A stretch of DNA of 10,552 nucleotides. Origin: Acidobacteriota bacterium (GTDB lineage: Bacteria; Acidobacteriota; Terriglobia; Terriglobales; Acidobacteriaceae). This document shows positions 1 through 7,771 of this stretch, one piece after another. The notes under the pieces are model-generated. The model was not told where the DNA came from. It saw nothing but the letters and a program-made list of their open reading frames with translations, and searched no databases. How positions within the stretch are numbered: the first letter of the stretch is position 1; every line of letters starts with the position of its first letter. The translations under genes were made by a program, and so were the position numbers. The DNA lies in contig QIAI01000171.1 of assembly GCA_003224995.1 (NCBI GenBank), positions 11,335 through 21,886 on the forward strand. The letters are read 5' to 3'.

Positions 1-1344
1 ACCGGTTCGCATGCTGCAGCATTGCCCGCAATGAATCCATTCCGGCCGCACCAAAGAGTTTGGCGCTGGTCAGCTGGGCTGCCCCAAACCGCGTCATTTC
101 TGGCAGCAGGCGGGCAGAATTGTACTCGCCGTCAACGCTATTCGCAGTGGAGTAGGTCCCCACTTTAGACAGGGAATTCCCGAAGCCCAGCGTCAGGTAA
201 CGATACTGATCGTGCCCGTCCCGGTTTAAAAAACTCACGACCGAGTCCACATTGAGTCCTCCCGTAGTGTGGAAAGGACTCCAGGTCGTCCAACCAAGAG
301 CGAGTGACAAAGTCAGAACGGCGGCTGTGCCCAGTACGAACGCCCCTAGGTCGCGAAATCGATCGAGGAAGTCTTCGGCAAGTAAGCCCACAATCGGCAA
401 TGCTAGAAGCGTTGCCCATAGAGTGAAGCGTTCAAACGTAAGAATCTCGAAAGCTCGCCCGAAAATCAGTCGCGGGAGCGGGGTAGTGCCACCCAGGCTC
501 AGCATAAGCGCTACCCAAAACGCGAGTAGCAGGACCCGCAAACGTGGCACCGAAGCGCCGCGTATCACGATGAACGGGAGCGCGAGGATCAGGGCTCCGT
601 ATGGCACCACGAAATAGTTCACGCCATGGATCCAACTCACCAGGAAATTCAGGCGGCTGCCATGCGGGATCGGCATCTGTTCAATTGGGTGCCGAATAAT
701 GGCGATCCAGTAGGGAAGCAGGACAACGCCGACTCCCACCATGGTGAGTGCGATGAATACAAAGGCGCGACCGAGAACCGCCGAACCGCTTCGGTCCTCC
801 GATCGCGCATCGGACCAGGCCAGCCACAGAACAGGGATGGCGAACAAAACAGAGCCAAAAAGCAGAGTCACGTGGTGTGCCGATGCCGCCGCAAGTCCCA
901 ATACCAGGCCCTTTAATAACGAGCGCCACGATGCCAGACGAGACCACTGGTAAAAGTAGGGAAGAGCTAACAGGTAAAGCGGTGCCGACAGAGTGGTGGG
1001 CAACTGGCCGGCAGAGTACACAAGAAATGAAACCGTGCCCGCGAATACCGATAGCAGCGCTGCCAAACTTGCTGCTCGATCGTCGACCCACAACCGTGCG
1101 AATCGCCAGGTGCCGACTGCCAGTAAGATCACCGCCACCAGTTGAAACCCGCAAACCATTTCTCGTTCCAGGGATTAAACCAATGCTGGGCGTAATGGGA
1201 GGCAAAGAAGATATGGAGATTCGCGTCGTACGAGGTAGTAGCAGGCAACTCCATGAGCAGGAGTGGCCCGTGGATCACCACTGCCACCAGCACGATCATC
1301 GCAAGCGGAATTGGACGCTGCAGATAGCTTCTGCCTGAGACCAA
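1..1344 (-). pseudogene. Polytopic membrane protein, PTPS-related / GT-C-like, frame-broken and cut by left edge
   Basis: The gene starts at TTG 1344. This is the only usable start after the in-frame TAG upstream, and it has AAGGAG 9 nt before it. Residues 11-34 form a membrane helix, followed by a loop with D40 and H44 and an aromatic stretch (HWFNPWNEKWFAGF). This frame stops at 1129-1131. From about 1147 down to position 1 the -1 frame is open for about 380 codons and plainly coding: repeated hydrophobic helices, then PIPHGSRLNF, GGTTPLPRL and FEILTFERFT stretches. I recall such stretches in large membrane proteins annotated as 6-pyruvoyl-tetrahydropterin synthase-related, which resemble GT-C glycosyltransferases. 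From memory, the family has a segment with a YPP motif just after the WFxGF position. Here WFAGF runs straight into QLVAVILL, so a short internal deletion plus frameshift is likely. One extra T near 1144-1146 would rejoin the frames. It is transcribed away from the TPR-barrel gene. Biochemical role unknown; a sequencing or assembly error is possible. Confidence 0.72.
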
Positions 1345-1353
1345 TGCAGGAAA

Positions 1354-1359
1354 CTCCTT
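1354..1359 (-). promoter_or_regulatory. Ribosome binding site for the TTG start at 1344
   Basis: The minus strand reads AAGGAG here, 9 nt before TTG 1342-1344. Between the upstream in-frame TAG and this TTG there is no ATG or GTG, so this site decides the start. Confidence 0.7.
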
Positions 1360-1393
1360 ATAGACCGCCCCTTCGATTCCAACCGGAGGCTAG

Positions 1394-1470
1394 GTGGTTG
1401 GATTGAAAGTTTGGCACTCTGGCCTGGAATAAAGTAGATACGGCAACCTACTTGCAAGCTGACCAACCAC
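1394..1470. repeat. Spaced 8-bp inverted repeat in the divergent promoter region
   Basis: GTGGTTGG (1394-1401) and its exact complement CCAACCAC (1463-1470) bracket the candidate promoter at 1411-1440. A perfect palindrome, CTTGCAAG (1451-1458), lies inside the second half. The layout could serve a regulator acting on both divergent genes, but 8-bp arms over 60 nt can arise by chance. Confidence 0.3.
1411..1440 (+). promoter_or_regulatory. Candidate sigma70-type promoter for the TPR-barrel gene
   Basis: TTGGCA (1411-1416) matches the -35 consensus at five of six bases. It is followed 18 nt later by TAGATA (1435-1440), a weak -10 with three of six matches. Transcription would begin around 1447, giving a leader of about 80 nt. 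The 178-nt gap 1345-1522 must hold promoters for both divergent genes. I found no convincing minus-strand promoter in it. Confidence 0.3.
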
Positions 1471-1522
1471 TACCAGTTTTTCCAGCATCTGAGGGGCGCT
1501 GGCATCTACACGTTTCACAGGA

Positions 1523-4500
1523 GTGATGGACGAACCCTTGGCTGCATGTCAAAACATGCCGGGAAGGCGGGTATGCCTCGTGGTGACCATCATGCTCGGG
1601 GCAAGTGTCGCGCTGACTGGACAAACCTTCGAAGTAGGGCCCCAAGGGTCTCAGCCATCCCACACAGCCCCAAAAGGGAAGACTACGCGGCGTTCTCCGA
1701 ATTCGGACGCTGGAATGGGGTGGGGGTCGAGTATCGGGGTCGCGCGCGAAGCCCGTGCCGCGCGCGAAGCGTTGCAAAAGAACGATTACCGATCAGCATC
1801 GGCCCACGCAGCACGCGCCGCCAAGGCCGCACCGCAAAATCCGGATTTCTGGTTTCTCTATGCCTATGCTGCCCGCCTGGCGGGACAGTTTTCCGAGTCG
1901 GTGGATGCCTACAATCGTGGTCTACAGGAACGCCCCTCTTCCGTGGAGGGACTCTCCGGGCTCGCGCAAACTTACGCGAAGATGGGCCGAAACAAAGAGG
2001 CCGAAGAAACACTGAAGCGGGTCATAGCGGCAAATCCCAGCAGCGACGCGGATTTACGGCTCGCGGGAGAACTCACGCTGACGTCAAATCCCAAACTGGC
2101 GATCTCGTATCTCGAGCGCGCCGACGCCATCCATCCCTCGGCTCGAAATGAGCTGCTGATGGCGCGAGCCTACGAACGGACGGGAGATAAGAATCGCGCT
2201 AAGGAATTGCTTGACCGCGCTCGCAATCGCGCACCCAAGGATCCCGAAGTATTGCGTTCCGTTGCTGCCTACTATCGCGAAACGGGACAATATGACGAGG
2301 CGATTGCCACCCTGAAGTCCCTGCAATCGCAATCCCCCGCCTACCTTTCAGAGCTGGCCTTCACATACGAACTTGCAGGCAAAAAGAACGAAGCGGCTGA
2401 CGCCTACCTGCAGGCAGCCAATCGAGCTCCCGGCCAAGTCGAGATTCAGCTGAACGCCGCTCAAGCGCAAATCAGTGCGAAGCGTGCCGATCGGGCTGAG
2501 CCTCTGCTCAAGCGGGTGGAAGGTGTGGACCCGAATCAGTACCGTCTGCACGCGATCCGAGGAGCACTCAACCACTCAAGGCGTCAAAATGATGCCGCCA
2601 TTCGCGAATACGCGCGTGCTCTGCAATCTATGCCTCCGTCCGTACCCGAGGGTGTGCTCTATCCAATTGCGTTGCGTCTCGATCTGGCTCAGCTGTATCG
2701 CGACGCCGGAGATATGGAAAACTCAGACAGGCAAGCAGAAGCCGCTCGTTCGGCGCTTTCGCAAATTGACGTGGGCGGGCCGGATCGCCCCGAGTTCCTG
2801 CGGCTGAAGGCGGCGAGCGCCGTTAACTCAGGGGATTACGCCGAAGCCGAAAATGATCTCAAAGAAGGTCTGCAACTCCAGCCTGCAAACATCAACCTCC
2901 TGTTGAATTACGGAAATCTTCTGCGCAGGACCAAAAGGCCGGAGGAAGCTTCCGAAATCTATTTGAAAGCACTAGGTCTCGATCCTGCAAATTCCGCGGC
3001 CCTGGAATCGCTAGGGTACCTCGCCCGCGAAACTGGCGACTTGAAAGCCGCCGCCGAATACTTCGAGAAGCTCAGTCGAATCGATCCCAACGACTACGTG
3101 GCGTATCTCGCCCTGGGCGATATGCGCACCGATCAGCGGGAGTTCGCTCAGGCCCAAGAAAATTATGAAAAGGCTTACAAGCTCGCTGCCGACAACCCAA
3201 TCATCATTGCAAGGGCGATGAACGCCGCACTCGAGGGTCATCAAACGGCCAACGCCAAGCACTGGCTGGATCGTGCCTCAGAAACGGAACGCCAGAATCC
3301 CGAGGTGATGCGCGAACACGAGCGCTATTTGACGCTCACCGGCAACTATCAGGAATCGGCGAAGTTGGGCTATGCCGTCGTTGAAAAGTTACCTCGTGAC
3401 CCGGAAGCCCCGGTCTACCTCGCCTACGACCTGCTGTTCATGAACCGATATGACGATGCGATGGCGGTGGTACGCCGCTTTGAGCCGGCCCTTCCTAAGG
3501 ACAAGGATCTTCCGCTTATCGCTGGATATGTATACGCACACAATGGCGACCATCAACAGGCGGTGAATGCGTTCAGCCGGGCTCTCGAACGTGATCCAAA
3601 CATGGCGACCGGGTACATGAATCGCGGATATGTGTGGAACGATATGCGTATGGCCGGTAAGGCGGAACAGGATTTCCGCAAGGCGCTGGCACTCAGACCC
3701 GACTACGGCGAGGCACATCTTGGACTCGCATATTCCTATCTCCAACTGCGGCGTCCACAGGCCGCATTGCGCGAGGCGGATGCCGCGGAGAAGAATCTGC
3801 CTGAGTCCGGCACCCTCCATTTGGCGCGGGCCGAAGCCTATCGCCAGCGATCGATGTTGGCGAAAGCTGAGGGCGAATACGAACGTGCCCTCAAGCTGCA
3901 AGCGGGCGACGAGGGCATTTATCTCGCCCTCGCCGACGCTCAATATCGCTTGCACCTGTACCAAGCCTCGGCCGAGACCCTGAACAAGGCACTCTCCGCT
4001 TCTCCTCGGAGTGCGATGCTGAATGCGCAGCTCGCGCGGTCCTATGCCAGACTGGGGCGTTCTTCGGATGCGACGGCGGCGGTCACGCGCGCCGAGAGTG
4101 CAGGCGGCACGGACTATCGCATCCTGCTCACGACCGCTGATGCCCTGGACGTGCTCCATGAACGGGACCGCGCCATGGAGCGTTATGCACGGGCTTTGGA
4201 TCTATCGAACGCCGATCGTCTTCATGTGCGTCTCTCCCTCGCACGCTTCTTTGCGCAAGAACACCGATCTGCCGATGCGCAGCAGCAGATTGCCCTCGCA
4301 TTTGCGGAAGCCCGAGTAGCGGACCCGGACGTAGTCACCGCCGAAGACTATCTGGATGCTGCCGACACACTGATGTCCATCAATCAGTTTGCGTTGGCGC
4401 AGCATTTATTCGTGAGGGCGCAAGGTATCGGAGCCGATGATCTGGCGGTGGCGGTAGGAGTCGCGAATGCATCCCTTGCCATGGGCGAGACCAAGAATGC

Positions 4501-5218
4501 TGAGGCAGCGCTGGCTGCGGTGCGGCCCGAAGAAGCTGAGGAGGAAAAGCAGAGCTATCCATATCTGGTCGCTCGCGCCAATGTATATCGCCAGCAGGGC
4601 GATGCTTACCATGCATTATCACTATTTGCGCAGGCCAACAAACTCGAGCCCGATGATCCAGCCGCGCGTAACGCTGAGTTCGAGCTTTCCGAAGATGAGG
4701 GCAGGCAAATTACGGAGAAGGTGGCAATCGGTTCGCAGTTCCAGGTGCAGCCGGTTTTCGAAGACGAGAATATCTACCAGATGGATGCCAGGCTGCGAGG
4801 CTTTCAGAACGGCGGGCTGCTGCTGCCACCTCCTCGCCATTCGGTGGAGACCTTTACGGATGCAAAGTACCATCTGCATCTCGGCTCTTTCCCGACGATC
4901 AGCGGCTTCGTGGGTGAACGCACCGCAAGTGGCACGATTTCTATTCCCAGTCAGCTCCTAATCCAAAAACGGAACACGTTGGACACTATCTTCAATTTTG
5001 GGGTGACTCCTGTGTTGCGGCTGGGGAATCTACGTTTCAGTGTCACGCCGGGCCTGCAGTTCACCCTGCGTCGCGATACGCTCGACCCCTTCGATCTTTT
5101 TCCGGCAATGTTGTCCGAGAAGCCGGTCCATTCACGCAGCAGAATCTTCATTCGCGCGATTTTTCCGGGACCATCGATTTCCGAGTCGGACGTCCGTGGT
5201 CCAAAACCGCCTTCTTGA
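1523..5218 (+). CDS. Large exported TPR protein with C-terminal outer-membrane beta barrel (barrel frameshifted)
   Basis: Predicted to reach the periplasm and anchor in the outer membrane. GTG 1523, ATG 1526 and ATG 1556 are possible starts. AGGAG at 1519-1523 is close to the first two, while ATG 1556 gives the cleanest signal peptide (MPGRRVCLVVTIMLGASVAL). Residues about 75-1045 are a near-continuous TPR superhelix of more than 20 repeats with typical A/G-Y-x2-A-P spacing (for example AAEYFEKLSRIDPNDY). From about residue 1064 (EKVAIGSQFQVQPVFEDENIY) the sequence turns into amphipathic strands: PPPRHSVETF, FPTISGFVGER, NTLDTIFNFGVTPVLRLG, GLQFTLRRDTLDPFD. After about residue 1193 it loses barrel character and ends at TGA 5216-5218; the remaining strands lie in the -1 frame. 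Signal peptide, TPR and barrel is the architecture of BcsC, PgaA and PelB, which export polysaccharides. The flippase gene downstream fits that, but homology to any one of them is not shown. A protein of about 1,380 residues is expected without the lesion. Confidence 0.85.
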   Translation: MMDEPLAACQNMPGRRVCLVVTIMLGASVALTGQTFEVGPQGSQPSHTAPKGKTTRRSPNSDAGMGWGSSIGVAREARAAREALQKNDYRSASAHAARAAKAAPQNPDFWFLYAYAARLAGQFSESVDAYNRGLQERPSSVEGLSGLAQTYAKMGRNKEAEETLKRVIAANPSSDADLRLAGELTLTSNPKLAISYLERADAIHPSARNELLMARAYERTGDKNRAKELLDRARNRAPKDPEVLRSVAAYYRETGQYDEAIATLKSLQSQSPAYLSELAFTYELAGKKNEAADAYLQAANRAPGQVEIQLNAAQAQISAKRADRAEPLLKRVEGVDPNQYRLHAIRGALNHSRRQNDAAIREYARALQSMPPSVPEGVLYPIALRLDLAQLYRDAGDMENSDRQAEAARSALSQIDVGGPDRPEFLRLKAASAVNSGDYAEAENDLKEGLQLQPANINLLLNYGNLLRRTKRPEEASEIYLKALGLDPANSAALESLGYLARETGDLKAAAEYFEKLSRIDPNDYVAYLALGDMRTDQREFAQAQENYEKAYKLAADNPIIIARAMNAALEGHQTANAKHWLDRASETERQNPEVMREHERYLTLTGNYQESAKLGYAVVEKLPRDPEAPVYLAYDLLFMNRYDDAMAVVRRFEPALPKDKDLPLIAGYVYAHNGDHQQAVNAFSRALERDPNMATGYMNRGYVWNDMRMAGKAEQDFRKALALRPDYGEAHLGLAYSYLQLRRPQAALREADAAEKNLPESGTLHLARAEAYRQRSMLAKAEGEYERALKLQAGDEGIYLALADAQYRLHLYQASAETLNKALSASPRSAMLNAQLARSYARLGRSSDATAAVTRAESAGGTDYRILLTTADALDVLHERDRAMERYARALDLSNADRLHVRLSLARFFAQEHRSADAQQQIALAFAEARVADPDVVTAEDYLDAADTLMSINQFALAQHLFVRAQGIGADDLAVAVGVANASLAMGETKNAEAALAAVRPEEAEEEKQSYPYLVARANVYRQQGDAYHALSLFAQANKLEPDDPAARNAEFELSEDEGRQITEKVAIGSQFQVQPVFEDENIYQMDARLRGFQNGGLLLPPPRHSVETFTDAKYHLHLGSFPTISGFVGERTASGTISIPSQLLIQKRNTLDTIFNFGVTPVLRLGNLRFSVTPGLQFTLRRDTLDPFDLFPAMLSEKPVHSRSRIFIRAIFPGPSISESDVRGPKPPS

Positions 5219-5679
5219 CTGGATATATGGGACGCGACCTGCTGTTTCGTCCTTCCATTCACGAATATTTCACAACCAGCACGTACGCGGGGGTGGACCG
5301 CCGCTTTGGCGACAATGTTCATTTGAGCGTTATAGGCGAATATCTACGGTCGTGGCGCGTGGAAGGCACTCAGTTCGCGATCGCACAAGCCATTCGTCCG
5401 AACTTCGGATTGGACGTAAAAATAAACCGGCGCTGGTCGGCCAGCGCGAGCGGACTGTGGTCTCGGGGGGAAGGCTTCCATTCTTACGACAATGTGACCA
5501 GCCGGTTCCTGGTTTCTTATATGCGCGAGACGCAAGCTACGCGACGAAATGGTGTGGAAACCGCGACGGTTTCTTATCCGATGCGGTTCTCTTTCGGTCT
5601 CGAACAGCAGACGTTCTATGATTTTCCGGGACACTCTCATGTTGCCATCGTGCCGGTGGTGAGATTCACACTCTTTTAA
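5105..5679 (+). pseudogene. Out-of-frame C-terminal half of the outer-membrane barrel
   Basis: This frame lies -1 to the upstream TPR gene and is barrel-like from about VVREAGPFTQQNLHSRDFSG. It continues through FRVGRPWSKTAFLTGYMGRD, YTTSTYAGVDRRFG-like strands and SRFLVSYMRE, and ends in VVRFTLF. A terminal phenylalanine is the usual BamA recognition signal of outer-membrane barrels, so this is the true C-terminus of the upstream protein. There is no ATG, GTG or TTG in this frame from 5041 until TTG 5215, which overlaps the upstream TGA, so it is not an independent gene with its own signal peptide. The frames cross at a run of five T (5097-5101), and one more T would join FDLF to SGNVVREAG. 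From memory of the family I expect some 20-25 more residues at this spot, so a short deletion is an alternative. It may be real decay or a sequence error. Confidence 0.75.
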
Positions 5680-5731
5680 GGTTCCGATGTACTTCGTAAG
5701 CAATCGTTTTGAACTCGGATGAAAGCCGCGC

Positions 5732-7753
5732 ATGACTCTTTTCAGGCCCACCATTACAACCGATTCAGTTGCTACAGTTCCTCCCGAAGAAACCGGACGC
5801 ATTGCATTGCGGACTCGCATGCTGCGCGGCAGCGCAGTTCTGCTTGGAAGTACCGGCTTAGTAAGCGCAACCAACCTGCTCTACAACATTTCGATCGCGC
5901 GCGGGTTGGGACCGGCCGGTTTCGGACATGCAACCGCCATCTACACCCTGTTAATGCTTCTTTCCGCCGTGACTCTGGCGTTTCAGTTGGTCTGCTCGAA
6001 ACTGGTCGCAAAGAGTCCTGACGTTGTCGAGAAAGTCGCGATCTACAGGGAACTGTTGGGCCGCTCGTGGAAGACCGGTCTGGTTCTCGGCGGCGCAATT
6101 GCAGCCGGGAGCACCGTCATCGCACAGTACCTCCGTCTCCCCTCATCCCATGACATTGTGCTATTAGCGATTGGAACTGCCCTGTACGTTCCCTTGGGCG
6201 TGCGAAGGGGCATGTTGCAGGGCTGCTACGACTTCACTCGCCTCGCAATAAACTTTGTTCTTGAAGCTTTGATTAAGATCGTTGGCGCCTTGCTTCTGCT
6301 CCATTATGGGTTCGGGGTCACCGGCGTCATCGCTGCCGTCGTTTTCTCGATTGCAATCGCCTATGCGACCGCTGACCCACCCATCCAGCGCACAAGCGAG
6401 CGTAAGCCGGTAAGCGTATCGTTCCGCGAGGGTATGCAGGCGTCCGTATTTTTTCTGGCGCAAGTCATCATCAGCAATCTTGATATTCTGCTCGTAAAAC
6501 ACTATTTTGCTCCGGACGTGGCCGGACTGTATGCCGTTGTCGCGCTTGTAGGACGCGTCGTGTACATGTTCTCGTGGTCGGTGATCAGCAGCATGTTTCC
6601 GGTGTCGGCCGCCGCTCATCAGAAGACAAGCCGTACCGTTCTACAGAGTGCTCTGTTGCTGGTGTCTGGTATGACTGCGATGTTCACCGTAGCCGTCTGG
6701 CTCGCCCCGTTATCTCTATGGAAGTCGGTTCTGGGAAGCACGTTCCTGGATGCCAGTCATGCATCTTTCTCATCTCTGCTGGCTTCCTATAGCGCCATGA
6801 CCGCTGTCTACTCCGTGGCGGTCGTACTGCTTACTTATGAAATGTCGCGCCGGATTGCGAATGCGACGTGGGTTCAGCTAGGGTTCAGTGGTCTTCTGCC
6901 GGTCGGTATCATGCTGTTTCACGAGACTCTGCACCAGGTAATTATGGTGCAACTGTTTCTGATGCTGGGTCTGTTGCTGGCAGTGAGCCTGCCGTTCTGG
7001 CCGGAAATTGTTTCGACACCCTACGAATCAGTGGATTCAGCGGGACCCCTTGGCTTCGTCAAAATACGTCGTGTTTCTGAACCTGAAGTCATTGCTGAAT
7101 TTCTCAAAGCGGAATTTTATCAACCGGAATTCGATCCTTACCGCGAAAAATATGGAGACCTGGTTGCGACTGGTGACATTTCGAACGAGCTCGAGAACTC
7201 CATTCGCAAGACATTGCTATTTCGGCGGCGCGGACGTCTCTGGCGCGAGTTGCCACGGGACACGCAATGGTGGCAGATCGAACTGCAGCCTGCCGATATG
7301 CCGCGAGTCCGCGCATTTCCACGCAAGCAGTGGCGCAAATTCGCGGAAGGTGATTTTTACCTGACGCGAATGATCGGGCGGATCCGCTCTGCCATCGAAT
7401 CGGATGCCAGCGTATTCTCGGAAAAAATGCGATCGGTTGCTGTCGATTTGCAGGAAAACCGCGTTCCGAACTCTGTCCTGTTAATCGGCGTGGATGAGAA
7501 TGGGCCACTGACAATTATAGAAGGGAATCACCGGATGGCCGCCGCCATGCTGGTCTCCCCCGATGCGGTCAGCCAACAATTCCGATTCTATTGCGGACTG
7601 TCGCCGCACATGACGAAATGTTGCTGGTATCGCACCGATTTACGAACTTTGACGCGGTATGCCGGAAACATCCTGCGCTACATGTTTCACGACGGAGACT
7701 ATTACGTGCAGCGGGCCTTGCGGAATAAGTTTGAAAACGCCAGCGCACAATGA
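5732..7753 (+). CDS. Wzx/MOP-type flippase fused to a C-terminal ParB/sulfiredoxin-like domain
   Basis: Predicted inner-membrane transporter that would flip lipid-linked glycan or another lipid-linked substrate. Residues about 33-421 hold 12 hydrophobic helices. The first pair (GSAVLLGSTGLVSATNLL, ARGLGPAGFG, AIYTLLMLLSAVTLAFQLV) has the wording of polysaccharide-biosynthesis flippases. Charged residues in a membrane stretch (LEALIKIVGALL) and the N-L-D-I-L-L motif of helix 7 also fit the MOP superfamily. Residues about 435-673 are soluble and unlike any flippase tail I know. They include YREKYGDLVATGDIS, a basic RRRGRLWRELPR patch, and LTIIEGNHRMAAAML with EGNHRM at 597-602. The last resembles the GxHR signature of ParB- and sulfiredoxin-fold domains. 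There is no stop or frame change between the halves. ATG 5732 is 52 nt after the barrel's stop with only a weak purine-rich RBS (GGATGAAAG), so co-transcription is likely. The flippase call is strong; the function of the C-terminal domain is unknown. Confidence 0.83.
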   Translation: MTLFRPTITTDSVATVPPEETGRIALRTRMLRGSAVLLGSTGLVSATNLLYNISIARGLGPAGFGHATAIYTLLMLLSAVTLAFQLVCSKLVAKSPDVVEKVAIYRELLGRSWKTGLVLGGAIAAGSTVIAQYLRLPSSHDIVLLAIGTALYVPLGVRRGMLQGCYDFTRLAINFVLEALIKIVGALLLLHYGFGVTGVIAAVVFSIAIAYATADPPIQRTSERKPVSVSFREGMQASVFFLAQVIISNLDILLVKHYFAPDVAGLYAVVALVGRVVYMFSWSVISSMFPVSAAAHQKTSRTVLQSALLLVSGMTAMFTVAVWLAPLSLWKSVLGSTFLDASHASFSSLLASYSAMTAVYSVAVVLLTYEMSRRIANATWVQLGFSGLLPVGIMLFHETLHQVIMVQLFLMLGLLLAVSLPFWPEIVSTPYESVDSAGPLGFVKIRRVSEPEVIAEFLKAEFYQPEFDPYREKYGDLVATGDISNELENSIRKTLLFRRRGRLWRELPRDTQWWQIELQPADMPRVRAFPRKQWRKFAEGDFYLTRMIGRIRSAIESDASVFSEKMRSVAVDLQENRVPNSVLLIGVDENGPLTIIEGNHRMAAAMLVSPDAVSQQFRFYCGLSPHMTKCCWYRTDLRTLTRYAGNILRYMFHDGDYYVQRALRNKFENASAQ

Positions 7754-7771
7754 CGGCCGGCTCGAAACGTT

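Noticed and set aside
681..1205. Minus-strand open frame of 174 codons over the broken membrane-protein gene
   Set aside because: Its translation has no helices and is low-complexity G/S/R. The neighbouring frame carries continuous transmembrane helices and family motifs.
1412..1432. TGGCAC resembling the -24 half of a sigma54 promoter
   Set aside because: The -12 half (TTGCA/T with GC 10 nt after GG) is absent; the matching positions read CTGG. The same bases serve better as a sigma70 -35.
1448..1777. Minus-strand open frame crossing the divergent promoter region
   Set aside because: It overlaps the start of the TPR gene antisense, lacks any domain character, and its translation is composed of R/P/S/C-rich sequence.
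3389..4159. Minus-strand open frame of 256 codons
   Set aside because: It lies wholly inside the TPR gene. Its translation is rich in R/G/H with no domain pattern, as expected for an antisense shadow of GC-biased coding DNA.
5094..5104. Programmed -1 frameshifting at the T run
   Set aside because: The codons CTT TTT do not form a standard X-XXY-YYZ slippery heptamer, and I see no clear stimulatory hairpin just downstream. An indel is simpler.
5215..5218. TTGA stop/start overlap suggesting translational coupling of two genes
   Set aside because: The downstream frame is already clearly barrel coding for about 100 nt before this point, so the overlap is incidental to a frameshift.
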